NCBI RefSeq assembly: GCF_016808095.1
Contig: NC_068980.1
Coordinates: 9,024,501-9,088,500, forward strand
Length of the DNA: 64,000 bases
Source of the DNA: Vigna angularis
Lineage: Eukaryota > Streptophyta > Magnoliopsida > Fabales > Fabaceae
Direction of reading: 5' to 3'
Translations under genes and position numbers: made by a program
The notes under the pieces: generated by a model
Databases searched by the model: none
What the model saw: the letters and a program-made list of their open reading frames with translations, nothing else
Told to the model about the DNA's origin: nothing
Shown: piece by piece, positions 1-13,300 of the stretch
Layout: every line of letters starts with the position of its first letter
How positions within the stretch are numbered: the first letter of the stretch is position 1

Positions 1-1270
1 GTTGTTATATTTGAAACTAATAACCATTTAAAAATATAATTTCATAACAAATAGCCGAAAGTTGTTCGGTTAATGTATTAAAGTACGTGCCTTTGAAAAA
101 AATATTGACAAAGTGATCTATAAATGTGAAATATTATAAATAGACATATCTATATGATATTTTAATATAAAAAATTAATTATTTTTATTGATAAAATATT
201 TCGATACATTTATAGCTCAATTTTAAACTCTTAAAGTATTTATTTATAGATCTATAATTTCATAACATTCTGTATACCATTATTTTTGAAGTAAAGTATA
301 ATTAAAATATACTAAAGTGCATTTACTATACTTTTATTATATTATTCAGTTTAATCGTTAAATTGTCTTAAAGTTTAAGGCTAAAATTCATATAATAAAT
401 AATATAAATAGTGCATGGATTGATTAAAGTAAAAATTCAAAAAAAACAGTCACGATAAACAACTAAAAATGGTATAAGCATAACATTATTATTTTATGAA
501 TATATAATTTTAAAGTGATTAGAAAATAAGATATAAATAATAGTTAAAGTAGCATATAGAAAATGATACAAGTTATAAGTTGAAGTCTTTATTGCTACAT
601 GCGTTCTTCTAAGTATGAATTCAAGTAATGCTTTTTGAAAAAAAATGAAGATTCCAAAAGAACGTGGAAAAAAGGAGTATGGAAACTGTTTATCATTCCA
701 CACGGTCGTAATTTTATGTAATTTCTGATATTTATAATGTTATATACAAAATAGAGATATATTTTGTTTTTTTTTTTGTTTTACTTAGATTTTTTTATGA
801 ATATGATTGGATAAATCTTTCTATAATGACTTACTGAAGAAAAAAAAGGAATAAAACATGAAATGAATTTTCCTGTGAGCCATAAGTTAATTTGTAGGAG
901 TTTTGTCGTATAATGTTTTTAAATTATTATTTTTAAATTGTGGATAAAGTTTTTAAGAATTTTTTTTATAAAAATGTTAATGAGAAGTTGCGTTGCGTAG
1001 TGTCGTTGACGGGGAATAAGGACTGACAGGAATAGATGAGGGACTGTGACGTCAACAGCGTCAGCTCCATGGCTAGGATAATACCGTGACATGTTCTCAC
1101 GTCATCATGTCGTTAATTAACAAAAAATCTTAGCCTGTAGTGGATTGCCACGTCAGCAGCCTAACTTACACATTCATTACGTCATTGCTGCGTTGGAATC
1201 TTTGCCCATGGCCCCACCTATCAAGTTTAAAAACAAAAATCAGATTTGTTAAAATCAAATAAAGAGATAG
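1..1270. other. AT-rich intergenic sequence
   Basis: Low-complexity AT-rich DNA with only short chance reading frames. A slightly more GC-rich patch at about 985-1210 contains several ACGTCA/TGACGT-type motifs. It lies just left of the foldback element and may be the remnant of another repeat, but no matching partner was found. No gene is supported. Confidence 0.5.
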
Positions 1271-1279
1271 TTTTATTTA

Positions 1280-1643
1280 AGTTTAATTGCTTGCTTTCTC
1301 CCAGTTTGACTGCGGCGTCTTAAATTAGTCTATCTTTTTAAAAAGTTTTAATTATGTTTAAATTTGGTTTAAAAGTGTCAGTTTCGTCTAAATGTAGTAA
1401 AATTTGCTTCAATCAAGTCCCTTCCGTTAAATCCACATAAACGGACATTAATTTAGAGAGAAAAAAAAAATTAACGTCCGTTTCTGTGAATTTAACGAAA
1501 GAGACTTGATTGAAGCAAATTTTACTACATTTGGACGAAATTGACACTTTTGAACTAAGTTGAACGTAATTGAAACCTTTTTAAAAATGTGGACTAACTT
1601 GACACGCTGCAACCAAACTGGGGACAAAGCAAACAATTAAACC
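1280..1643. mobile_element. Foldback Mutator-type MITE
   Basis: Two inverted arms of about 165-180 bp (about 1280-1450 and 1468-1643) pair with each other across a short spacer. The ends read GTTTAATTGCTTGCTTT on the left and GGTTTAATTGTTTGCTTT on the complement of the right. The element is flanked by a perfect 9-bp direct repeat TTTTATTTA (1271-1279 and 1644-1652), the target duplication length typical of Mutator-like elements. It has no coding capacity, so it would depend on a transposase in trans. Arms differ at a minority of positions, which points to a fairly old insertion. The superfamily is inferred from the 9-bp duplication. Confidence 0.8.
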
Positions 1644-1652
1644 TTTTATTTA

Positions 1653-2259
1653 ATAGTGTTATAATATTAACTTAAATTTTAAAAATATCACCTCCCATTT
1701 TCAATACATTTATGCTCTTTACTATTTAAAGTGTCGTTCTAATGATTATTTAATAGAAAATAATTGTTAGTAAAAGCACATTCTTTTTGGATATTTACAT
1801 AAAAATAAAAGTCAGATGATTATAAATGAAACTAGACATAAAATTATGTGAGTGGATAATATTAAATAAATAAAATTATAAAAATCAATATAATAATCGA
1901 TTTAAGTAATAAATTATAATCATGTGGACATCTATTCAATTTGAGAGTAAAATTTCAAAAGTTATAAATTTATAGATGTATTTTAAATTTTTATTTCCAG
2001 TATAATATTTTTTATTAAAATTATTAATAAACTATATAAAATTATAGTTTGTTAAAAACATAATTAATAAAGTTATCTTGAGGTTTCTTTAAAAGATTTG
2101 ATATACTTATTTTATTTATTACAAATTAAAATATAAGTTTTTTTAAAAAGGAAAATACCAGCCGCAATCTCACTAATCCCATAATTTAATTGATCAGATA
2201 TAAAAATTAAAGTATTAATTAAAGGTTAAAGATACTGAATCTGATTCTCACCAATGCTT
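1653..2259. other. AT-rich spacer between two Mutator-like elements
   Basis: AT-rich DNA with no supported gene and no repeat structure that I could pair with another part of the window. Confidence 0.4.
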
Positions 2260-2268
2260 AATATATAA

Positions 2269-4254
2269 GATTTAATACATCATTTGATCTTGTCTTTTAA
2301 AAAAGTTCAGTAAGATCTCAGATTTCGTTAAAAAATGTTCAATTTGATCTTTTTCGCCCACGCTACTAAAAACATAACGGTGCAAATGTCACCAAATGTG
2401 AGTAGAATTAAATGCAGAGAGAGAAACGTAAATGGTTGTTTGAATAATTAAATGCAGAGAGAGAAACGTAAATGACTTTTAATGATTGAAGAGAGAGATA
2501 TTAATGTATTGATTAGAGAGAGAATATTTCTCTCGACACTACCCAACAATGCACCAGTTTTATATATCCACCTTCATATTCCACCCTATATCACCCTTTA
2601 TACTATTTCACTCAATAATAACTCAATAATGATATAATTTTCGAAAACTATAAAACTAGATATTTCACTTATAGGACGACATCAATATAACTAAAACAAA
2701 GAATCCTTACTTATTAACAACAAAACCGTGACCATTAGATAACCTCTGCACCTCTCTCATCAATTTTTATATCTTCAAAGAAAACTCCTTTAGCTTCCCT
2801 GAACCTGTTTTATAGACCCAAAATTTAAAATTTGCACAACGAAAACCTTAGTCATTCTTATAATCCACCCATGCAACCCCAGGATATCATTTGCATACTT
2901 TACCTATCAATAAGGGACATAGCAGCACATGCACAATAACAATTTTATGCACTTGGTTTTAACCATATTATGATTTCCCTCCCAAGGTAGGTACCACAAA
3001 AACCATTAAATGTCAATATTAAGAACCCCTTCTAACTCTCTGGATTCCAACGTCTACACTATACAAGAAGAAAATATAATATTTCTCTTCATCTTACCTT
3101 GGCCCCCACATGCATTGAAACTCTTCACTTGCAAAAAGAAAACATCCACTCATACCATTATGTGATGACAGTACATTACTCAACATTTATACCACTTCCA
3201 TAAACCCATGTTGGTATCTCTATTGAGAACACAACCCATCACCAATGCACTCTATTGTCATATTTCACTCATACAACATGTTAACACTTCCTACTCTTAT
3301 TTACATTCTTAACCTAGCCAACCCACGACTACCCTCCAAAGATTCACGATATGCAGTTATCCCTTACTACAAAATCACATGCATTGTAATCCTTCAACCC
3401 GTGCATTCATATTCTGGGAATAACATCCCAAACTATTTTTTTTCCTTAGCAACCTACAACCTTCCAATTGGGTATACTATCTATCCATACTGTTTCTCAA
3501 GATTAACAAGTTTCAAAGGAAACACATCATGCTCAATCAATACATCAAAAAGCTAACTCCCCTTACTTGGGTTTTCTAGTGAATTCTTTAAAGGCCCCTT
3601 GAATCCTAGAAAATCTCGTGACTGCAACAAGGGCCCCTACACAACTCCTTGGTACTCACTGTCTTCTCTCTATTACTCACTACGCTCATGGTGGAGGATA
3701 AAACGTGGTGGTTTCTCTCTTGCGCACTCTCTCGAGATGTTCTGGAATGTAGCTTAGGGTTGCTTCTTATTTCGCACACAAGCCACCGAAGGCCGCAGGT
3801 TCTTCCCCCCCCCGCCCCCCCCCCCCCCCCCCCCCCCCCCCCCCTTCCCCCCGCTACCGCCGTCGTTGAGGATACCCAGCTAGTGGCTCCCCCGTGCCCC
3901 TGGGTCTTGCCGGATTCCCTCCAGTACCCACCAGGATACATCGGTGTGGTTCCTCACCGGTCTCGGTCCGACAGTGGTGGCTGTTGGGATTGGCACCCAA
4001 CTTACGTCATTTTAATTTTTTTTAAATATTTACACAGTGCAACATTTTCAAACGTGTCACGTATTCATCAAACTGCACAATTCATCAGGTTTGGCCACGG
4101 TGGCATTTGCACCGTTATGTTTTTAACAGCGTGAGCGAAAAGGACCGATATGAAAATTTTTTAACGAAATATGGCGTCTTACTGAACTTTTTTAAAAGGT
4201 GGGATCACTTTGAACCAAATCCCTAAAAGTAGGGACCAAATGATATATTAAACC
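2269..4254. mobile_element. Non-autonomous Mutator-like element, 2.0 kb
   Basis: Long terminal inverted repeats occupy about 2269-2394 and 4099-4254. The left begins GATTTAATACATCATTTG and the complement of the right begins GGTTTAATATATCATTTG; the left arm lacks roughly 30 bp near its start. The flanks are AATATATAA (2260-2268) and AATGTATAA (4255-4263), a 9-bp target duplication with one mismatch. The termini share GGTTTAAT with the foldback element at 1280-1643. No transposase frame is present. The interior carries a small direct duplication around 2402-2475, a pyrimidine-rich middle, and a GC-rich segment at 3640-3990 with a poly-C tract. Whether the interior is captured host DNA (Pack-MULE) cannot be told from sequence alone. 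Confidence 0.75.
3805..3844 (+). repeat. Poly-C tract
   Basis: Forty bases of C interrupted by one G at 3814. It makes a spurious poly-proline reading frame on the plus strand and poly-glycine on the minus strand. Its exact length is likely to be unreliable in an assembly. Confidence 0.9.
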
Positions 4255-4263
4255 AATGTATAA

Positions 4264-5020
4264 TTATTGATTAAAAATAAGTGAAAACGACAAACCTTTA
4301 TGGATTTTACGTATCGTTTTATAATTATTATATAAATTTGTAATAAGGTTTATGATTTTTAAGTTGAATTGAAGTTGTAAATAAATAATTAAATTTGGAT
4401 ATGTATGGATTTTGTTGAAAAAATGGTTGGAATTAGATCACGATAGCTTTCATTACGATAGCAATGACGCGGTGTGTTAAGCTGAAAGCAGGATTGCTAA
4501 ATATTTGGTAGGCAGAATAATTAAGACGTAAATCTGAAAGCCACATGGCACAGAATATAGCAATTAAATTGAATATACGTCAAAGCATGACGCGGAACAT
4601 TGTCGATCATATCAAATAAATTACGAATTGGCTAATTTGCCCATACATTGACACCTTAAAACAATAAAAAAGTAATTCAAACTTTCTTGGTGACGTTTTG
4701 GGTTGAATATGCAATGGATCAAACAAATGAAGAAGCTGCTGCATCAGGTTTTTATCATTGGATTTCTTTGTAATGGTAATCGTATTGACATGGATTCCTT
4801 ATCAATTAACAAATCAAAACTTACCACTATTAGAAGCACATGTTATATACTAATATAAGAGTTAAAAATGTTTCTTTTTCTAAATTATTATAAAAATTTG
4901 TGTTGTTCTTAAACTAAATTACAAAAATTATATTATAGTATTTTTTTTTGAGGATTTGGATTTAATTTATTATAATATTTTTTATTAATCTAATATATTT
5001 AATGCGGATTTGTTTAGTAA
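4264..5020. other. AT-rich spacer
   Basis: AT-rich sequence between the Mutator-like element and the decayed copia element. No gene, RNA or paired repeat was recognised. Confidence 0.4.
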
Positions 5021-5025
5021 ATATT

Positions 5026-5242
5026 ATAAAAAATGTGAACTTTGAAATTGCATTAGAAAGACCTTCCATGGTTGTCAGAAGAGGAAGAAAACACGAAAGC
5101 AAACACGACAAAATAAGAAAAACTAATCAACTTTGTATGTTTTTTTTGTGTACATAGAAAAATGAAATCTCTAGCTTAGATAGAGTTTTCATAACAAGGA
5201 AAGGGAAAAAATCCTAATCGAGACACTCTTCTAGTTGACTCA
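5026..5242 (-). repeat. 3' LTR of decayed copia element
   Basis: Matches the repeat at 8609-8845 with substitutions and small gaps. It is followed on the minus-strand upstream side by the polypurine tract. The outer end is approximate because it lies in AT-rich sequence. Confidence 0.75.
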
Positions 5243-5774
5243 TTAGTCTCCCCTTAAGTTCGATGGTGTATGTTTACCAATCCAAACTTGTGAATGATGG
5301 ATTGAAAATGAACGCGATAGAAGAACTTGGGAAAAATGTCTACCAACTGTTCATCCAAGCAAATGGAAAGAAAGTATAGGTAATTGACTTGTATTTTCTC
5401 ATGCACAATGTGACAATCTAGGTCAATGTGTTGTGTCCTTTCATGGAGATTGTGAGTAATATGTCTGACCGATTTCTTATCACAATAGAGGGTAGTGATA
5501 GTTGTCTCAATGTTAAGATTTTGAAGGATATAGTGAGGGCACTATATTTCACACACTATAGCAACTAGAGCACAATATTCTTCTTCAGTAGAAGACTTGG
5601 AAATAATATTTTATTTCTTAGACTTCCATGATATGAGGGACAATCCTAAGAAGATGCATAAACCTATAGTGGATCTTATATTGTTAGGGCAAGTGGCCCA
5701 ATCCGAGTAACTAAAAGTCTTTATCTGAATATGAGAATTAAAAACAAAGAAAAGGCCATCTGAGGGACTAGACT

Positions 5775-8523
5775 TTATGTACCTAAGGAATTTATGTCAC
5801 TTAGAAAGAGAGTATAATAGGCCTTACTTCCTAGCATTATTGTTTCTTCAAGAATGTCTAGAGCATACTTCCTTTGGCATAAATGTATTCCCTTCTTAGA
5901 CTTAGCCACTTCAAAGTCTAGAAAATATTTAAGTTCTCCTAGGTTATTGATCCAAAAACTATAGTGAAAAAGAGCCTTTATATGGTTAATTTTTGTGATG
6001 GAGTTTTCGGCAAAAAAAAACGTCATCTACAAATACAAGAAGGATTGTGAAATCTGTAGATATTTTCTTAATGAAAAGAGAGTGGTCAGATTTATATTAA
6101 GTATAATTAACAAAAATAAGGAAAGATGATAGTTTGTCAAACAATTGTCTACTAGTTTGTTTTAGCTTATATAGGGACTTACTTAATTTACAAGATTGAC
6201 TTTTTCATGAATATTTAGACTTGGTGGTGGCTCCATATACACTTCTTCATTTAGGTCTCCATGTAGGAAATCATTATTCACATCAAGTTGGTGTAAGAAC
6301 CAATTTTTTAGGCATCAAGGGCAAGTAATAACCTGACAATAGTGAGCTCGACAATAGGAGAAAAAGTATGCAGGAAGTGTATTCCTTCTTGTTGTGTATA
6401 ACCCTTGGCTACTAAGCGTGTTTTGTACCTTTCTATGGTGTCATTCGCTTTGTGTTTGATCTTGTACACCCATCTGCAACCAATGAGAGATTTCCTAAGA
6501 GGGAGTTGGGTTAAATACCAGGTGTCATTGTCTTATAAAGCTTTAATTTTTTTCTACATAGCTTTTGCCCACTCACAGATTGTCTTAGCTTCATTCTATG
6601 ACTAAGGTTCACTATTGGCAAATCTTAGATGTTTCTTAGACAAAGAATCATAGGACAAAACATTAGAAATAGGATATGGAGTCTTGAAATTATTTTTTTT
6701 GTACATAAGAATTTGGATGAGGATTGATTAACCTGATGTTTGTAGTCATTTAGATATCTAGGGGTCCTTCTAACTTTGGTGTATCTTCTAAAATTTGTGT
6801 TGTTATTTTTGGCATCTTCATTTTTAGTAGATTTTTGGCTAGTGTTGTCATTCTCAATAGGGTTTTTATATTTCACCATAGTTATAATCACATAGGAAGT
6901 TGTTGGGAAAATCATTTTCATTTTCTCTGTTATTGTGGGTTTTCTCATTATTTTGTTGGATTTTGTAAGGGAAAACATTTTCATAAAAGATGACATTCTT
7001 GCTTAAAAATAAAGGAATGAAATCTTGATCTAAAATAGGAAAAATTGTAAGTAATAAAGGCTCTTGTAGACATTACATGTTCAATCATCTTCAAGGTAGA
7101 GTTGTCCTATATCTGAAACATCTTAGAGGAAAAGGTTAGATTACAGTTTATATCTCTGGTTAAACTTTGGACATATATTAGGTTAAAAACGAAGTCGGGA
7201 ATGTATAAGATATTAAATATAATAATTTTTTTAAAAAAAATGAACGGTCCTTGCATGTTAAGCACTGAAAACAAAATTATTGGAAAGCTTGACAAATATA
7301 GGTTTGATTTTCTAAAAAGTAACAAAGTATTTTTTTCTCATAGGTCACATGATGAGTGGCCCATGTCTATAATCTAGGAAGAATTACCTTATTTGTCTCC
7401 TAATGTGTTTCTTTACACTTAGCTGACATTGTGTGAGGGATTATCAGTACCTTCTATAATCTTTAGTAACTTCTACATTTTGTTTTGGGCAAAAGAACCA
7501 TTAGTGTTGGCCTATTGAGCGATTTGTATTTGTGTTGAGGTAGAATCATCTTTGCAAGCATTGACATAACTCAATTCATTTTGTCCTCCTTTGTCTTGGT
7601 TATTGTGAATGATATTCTTCTTATACCAGCATGAGTTTATTCATCCATAATACGGTTCATCTTGTGACAATAAGAACATTGTTTCCCATAATTGGGATTT
7701 CTTACTCTTCCTTGTCTGCGTGAGAAAACACCATTCGCTTGAGATTTCCAACTTTGTTCTTATTTTCAATTATTTTGTTTGTCAATGGTATTGGCCAATA
7801 TCTTTGTTTCAACATTCTGATTGGTGATGTCAGTAGTTTATCTTTCTTATCTTTCTTGTTGCATGACGAGGAAGAAGACCCATTTGATGTTGGGAAGGGG
7901 CTCCATTAAAAGAATTTGTGTGCTCATAGTGTTATAAGTATCATTTAGGCCTTTCAGAAAAACAAACAACATGTTATATTTATCTGTATCTGATAGAGAT
8001 CTTCGATAAATCACAACTATAAGGAACATCACAAGTGCATCATTGTATGGGTCTAAGAAACTTTAATTCTTCCCAAAGAATTTTTAAATCAGTAAAGAAA
8101 TGACTTACATTCCTTTCTTCCTATTTAATCGAATGAATGTCCTGAAGTAAATATGAAATCTTAAAGTAATCTCCTTTAGATAACCTTTCTTTTAATTCAT
8201 CTAAATAATCTTTGGCATTTTCAACATATATGACACTTTCTGCAATTTGTGAAGAAAGGGTCTTGATAATCCAAGATAGAACCATCATGTTGCATCTTTC
8301 CCAAGCATCAAACAAAAGGATCGTTTCTTTGAGATTTCTTGATACCTCCATCTATGAACTGGATCTTGTTCTTAAAAAGAAGAGCTTTTTTCATGTTTAT
8401 GCTCCAAGAAGAATAATTAGTTTTATTTAAAACCTGAGAGATAAGAGCAAGACCTGGATTTTCCCCAAGATGTAAATAAAAAGGGCTAAAAGGATTTTCT
8501 GACTGATCCATATGTTTCATCAC
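5775..8523 (-). pseudogene. Copia gag-pol polyprotein remnant
   Basis: Read on the minus strand. 8308-8523 is a copia gag N-terminus (NPFSPFYLHLGENPG, then YSSWSINMKKAL), continuing in another frame at 8121-8351. 7107-7325 carries the segment before the integrase (FNILYIPDFVFNLIYVQSLT, the usual NVLYIPDFKFNL motif). 6600-6996 covers the region after integrase, and about 6350-6600 reads as the start of reverse transcriptase (IGCRWVYKIK, then RLVAKGYTQQEG). 5775-6026 is the later reverse transcriptase (NNLGELKYFLDFEVA, then ICLCQRKYALDIL-like). Many stops and frameshifts separate these pieces, so it cannot encode a functional polyprotein. Confidence 0.85.
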
Positions 8524-8608
8524 ACCAAGAATTAAAGAAGAAGGCCACTAGTTTGATTCAGAGATGAAATGCAGCGGAAGCATAGGCAGTGAACCTACTT
8601 TGATACCA

Positions 8609-8845
8609 TATCAGAAATGGTATTTGAACCTTGGAGCCACACCAAGAAGACCTTCCATGGTTGCCAAAGGAAGAAGAAGAAGCAAATAAGGGACATAAAC
8701 AAAGGTAAGGAAAACTGATATCTTTTAAGTAAAGCTTTGTATGTTTCTCATGTACATGGAAAAAAGGAAATCCCTTAGCTTAAATAGGTTTCCGTAAACA
8801 AAGAGGGAAAGGGAAAAAACTCTAACTAAAACACTAACTGACTCA
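8609..8845 (-). repeat. 5' LTR of decayed copia element
   Basis: Direct repeat partner of 5026-5242. It abuts the tRNA-Met-type primer-binding site at 8601-8608, which identifies it as the 5' LTR of a minus-strand element. Confidence 0.75.
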
Positions 8846-8850
8846 TTATA

Positions 8851-9682
8851 TATGACTAATAATTCACTTATATTATTAATCAAAGCCAGCAAAATCTTCA
8901 AAGTTGGATTCTCTTTTAATATCGACTTTAATCAATAATTCGTACATTTGTTTCCGAAAATAATATTTTTGGTGTTTTTGTTAATTTTACACAAGTGAGA
9001 TTATGGATGAAGAAGGAAAAAGATAAAAATGAAGAATGATTGATAAAGAACATAATGGAAGTGAAAGGTTTCTAGAAATGTAAATTGAAGGAAAATAAAT
9101 TATCATTGGTGAAACAAAAAATGGTTAAGTAAATCAATGAAAGCAATGACCCAAATTGCTACAACCATCACCAAATTTGTCATTTATGTCATTTCTTCTT
9201 GTTCGCAGCTTTATCATAATGTTTAAAATTGTATTAACAATTTGTCACTCCTTGTTTATGTTTGAACTATCTATTTATATTTTTTTTCTTTCTGTGTGGC
9301 AGTTATTTCGTAACTAAAATAAAAGAAAAATATATAAATTTGAAATAACTACCTTAAATTATCCATTTAACCTTAGATATGATATTACAGTTGATTCCAT
9401 GTTTTGTATCAATTAATGTATATAACTTCTTTCTCGAATTAGCTTTAATATTTGTTTTAATTGTTTTTCTCTCGATATTTCGCGACTTCATTTTAGTCCT
9501 TTTTTTTGTCTTTTATCCAAGTTAAGCCTCTTTTACTGTCTTAATAATATCCTTTGCTCGATTCCTCCTTGATCCTCCTTATCTTAACACATTTTTTTTC
9601 CACCCTTTGCATGACAATGTGCCTATTAATTTTTTTTCGATTCGATTATTTTCTCAATGGCATCAACAAATCTTAAGGAATC
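8851..9682. other. AT-rich spacer
   Basis: AT-rich and pyrimidine-rich sequence between two LTR elements. No gene or paired repeat was recognised. Confidence 0.4.
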
Positions 9683-10056
9683 TAATGGGTCTATCAATGG
9701 GAAAATTAATTGAGGAGATATAATACTAATGAGATCTAAGTCAAACACATATAAAGAATTAACACCACTTCCAACTCAAAACCTTAAGACAACGAGTTTA
9801 GAGATCTTCTATTACTTAACTTTTTCATTTTAATTTAATGTAAAGCTTAGACTCAATTAAATTTCAAATCCAATAAGTTATATAATTGTTAAAAATATAT
9901 TTTATATTATTTTTATAAATACATCATAATTTAATTTGTAAACAAAATAATTTTTTATAATAGTTTAAAAAAAATAAATACACCAAGATGAACCAACAGC
10001 TCTGATATCACTGTTGGGTCTACCGATGAGGAGGTTCACTAGAGAGATACAAACAT

Positions 10057-10300
10057 TGTTAAGAAAATGCTTTAGGAGTTTTTATTTTTAAATTTAATTG
10101 AGTCAAAGTTTGTTCCTTATTTTTACGATTTAGTTATTTTTAATTATGGGCTGAAGTGGTAGATTAAAATTAGGATAAAAGTGTTAGTTGGTAGTTACTT
10201 TTTTATGTTTAAATACTGTAACATTTCCATCATTTCATAATCAATAATACAGAAGTATTTTGTTTCAAGCACGCCATTGTGTTGATTTTTAAAAATAACA
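10057..10300 (+). repeat. 5' LTR of copia element
   Basis: 244 bp, TG...CA ends, near-identical to 14152-14392. It probably contains the element promoter; polyadenylation-type AATAAT sequences occur near 10240. Confidence 0.9.
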
Positions 10301-10352
10301 ATTGGTATTAGGATCCTTCTTCTTGAGGGACCTATGAGAAAAATCTGAAAGC

Positions 10353-13300
10353 ATGGAAGGAGATTCAATTTTTTCAGCAATGGCACCACCAGTCTTCAAT
10401 GGTGAAAATTATCAAATTTTGGCGGTACGAATGGAAGCCTACCTAGAAGCTCTGGATCTATGGGAAGCAATTGAAGAGGATAATGAAATTTTTGCGCTAC
10501 TTGGCAATCCAACAATGGCTCAAATCAAGAATCACAAAGACGAAAAAACTAAAAAATCTAAGGCAAAGGTGTGCCTCTTTGTTGCAGTTTCACCAACAAT
10601 TTTCACTCGAATCATGACTCTAAAGTTAGCCAAAGCCATATGGGATTATCTGAAAAAAGAATACGATGGAGATGACCGAATCAAAGGCATGCAAGTGTTG
10701 AATCTCATTAGAGACTTTGAATTGCAAAAGATGAAGGAATATGAAACTATCAAAGAGTACTCTAAGAGGCTTCTCAACATAGAAAACAGAGTAAGATTTC
10801 TTGGTTCTGAATTTAAGGACTCTTGTACTGTTGAAAAAATTTTGGTTACCGTACCTGAAAGATTTGAAGCTACCATAACCACCTTAGAAAACACTAAGGA
10901 TCTATCCAAGATCACCTTGGTAGAGTTATTGAATTCCTTGCAAACACAAGAACAACGAAGGGCTATGAGAGAAGAAGGCTTTCTTGAGGAAGCCTTGCCT
11001 GCTAAACATGAACACAGTTGGACAAACAAAAAAAAAGGAACCAGCAACCAAATAGAGAAGGTGTTGTTAGAAATGAAAGCAAAGCTGGAAGTTCCAAGGG
11101 AAAGTATCCTCCTTGAAAGCGTTGCAATAGGATAGGTCATCCTCCATTCAAGTGCTGAAGAAGGCCTGACGCTAAATGCACCAAATGCAATCAACTTGGG
11201 CATGAAGCTGTCATATGCAAAAACAGAACTCACCAGGAGGAAGAAGATGCTCAAATTGCAAATGAAGAGGAGGAAGATCAACTTTTTGTTGCAACTTGTT
11301 TTTCAACCAATGCTTCAAGCGAATCTTGGCTAATTGATAGTGGTTGTACTAACCACATGACCTTCGACAAGGCACTCTTTAGAGATATGAGGCCAACTCA
11401 TGTCACCAAAGTCAGAATAGGCAATGCTGACTATATCTCAGTCAAAGGAAAGGGGACAATTGCAATTACAAGCTGTGCAGGCACGAAATTTATTCCAGAT
11501 GTTCTTTTTGTTCCTGAAATTAACCAGAACTTGTTAAGTGTTGGTACAATTGATTGAAAGAGGATTTAGAGTTGTTTTTTAGGACAAAAATATCTTGATT
11601 AAAGATGCAGCTGGTCAAGATATGTTCAAGGTAAAAATGAAAGGGAAAAGCTTTGCTCTAAATCCATTAGAGGAGGAGCAAGTTGTTTTCTCACTCCAAG
11701 AAAATGTGACAGAAATCTGGCACAGAGGCTTGGACATTACCATCATAAAGGGTTGCTGCAGTTGAGTGAAAAATGGTTGGCAGTTGATGTTCCTGAACTT
11801 GAGGATCGAATTTCTAATTGCAGAGCTTGTCAATTTGACAAGCAAAATCGAAAAGCTTTTCCAAAGGGAACATGGAGAGCATCAAGGAAGCTGCAATTAA
11901 TTCACACTGATGTTGCAGGTCCTCAAAGAACACCTTCATTAAAAGGTAATCTTTATTATATTATATATGTTGATGACTTCACCAGGATGTGTGGATTTTT
12001 TTCTTCATGTACAAATCAGAGGTAGCTCAATTTTTTTGGAAATTCAAAGTCAAGGTTGAAAATGAAACTGGTCTCAAAATTCAGAACTTGAGGTAAGACA
12101 ATGGCAAGGAGTACACATCTGAAAAGTTTAATCAATTTTGTGAAGATTCTGGCATTGAACATCAACTTACTGCTCCTTATACCCCCACAACAAAATGGGG
12201 TTAGTGAGAGGAGAAATAGATATATCTTGGAGATGACAAGATGCATGCTTTATGAGAAGAATCTACCAAAAAAAATTTGGGCTGAGACAGCAGGTACGAC
12301 TGTTTTTCTTCAAAATAGACTTCCCACAAAGGCGTTAAAAGATCAAACACCATTTGAGGTCTAGTATGGTTACAAACCATCTGTGAAATTTCTAAAGATA
12401 TTTGGTTGTTTGTGTTTCACTCATGTTCCGCAGTGCAAGCGAGATAAGCTTGATAAAAAAGTAGTAGCAGGAATTTTTATAACTACAGCACAGTTAGCAA
12501 AGCCTATAAAATCTTTCAACTGCAAACTGGAAAAATGGTTATTAGTAGGGATTTTCACTTTATGGAAGATGAAGAATGGAATTGGGATGATACAAAGAAG
12601 ACAAATCTAGCCTCTACAAATGTGAACTTCAAGTTTTCAGCCTCAGACACAGAACAAAATGAAGATGAAAGCTGGCAAAATGAATTGGTAGATGATGCTC
12701 CTGTAAGAGGTACTAGATCACTCTCGGATATTTATGAGAGGTTCAATGTTGTTGTTTGTGAACCTGCAGTTTTGGAGCAGCAGAGAAAGATCAAAATTGG
12801 ATGGCTGCAATGAAGGAGTTGTCTATGATTGAGAAGAACAAAACATGGGAGCTTGTTGACAAACCCCAACATAAAAAGGTAATTGGGGTAAAATGGGTAT
12901 TTAGAACCAAGTTAAATGTTGATGGTTCAATCAATAAGCATAAAGCAAGGCTTGTAGTTAAGGGGTATGCATAAATTTTTGGTGTTGATTATTCGGACAC
13001 ATTTGCACCAGTTGCCAGACTTGATACAATCAGGTTACTTCTTACTATTTTTGCAAATCAAATGGATGTCAAATCAGCATTTCTTAATGGACTCCTTGAA
13101 GAAGAAATTTATGTTGAGCAACCTGAAGGTTTCGTTGTGAAAGGCAAAGAAGACAAAGTCTACCATTTACACAAAGCTTTATATGGCCTAAAACAGACCC
13201 CAAGAGCTTGGTATAGTCGAATAGACGATTATTTGCTTGGCCTTGGCTTTGAAAGAAGTCTTTCAAAAGCTATGCTCTATTTTAAACACAATAGCAATGA

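Larger units (their letters stand above)
5026..8845 (-). mobile_element. Decayed Ty1/copia LTR retrotransposon
   Basis: Direct terminal repeats lie at about 5026-5242 and 8609-8845; both contain ACCTTCCATGGTTG and a shared stretch ending in GACTCATTA. Just inside the right repeat, 8601-8608 is TGATACCA, the complement of the TGGTATCA primer-binding site for initiator tRNA-Met, so the element runs on the minus strand. A purine tract (AAGGGGAGA on the minus strand, about 5245-5255) precedes the 3' LTR. Between them lie remnants of gag, protease, integrase and reverse transcriptase in copia order, all interrupted. A target duplication cannot be fixed in the AT-rich flanks. Confidence 0.85.

Noticed and set aside
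3606..4134. Overlapping frames with poly-proline and poly-glycine runs on both strands
   Set aside because: They exist only because of the poly-C tract inside a Mutator-like element; there is no domain or splice context.
5024..8850. TTATA pentamers at 5024-5028 and 8846-8850 as target duplication of the decayed copia element
   Set aside because: The left copy overlaps the best estimate of the LTR end and the flanks are so AT-rich that a chance match is likely.
10646..11281. 211-codon minus-strand frame
   Set aside because: Antisense shadow of the copia gag region.
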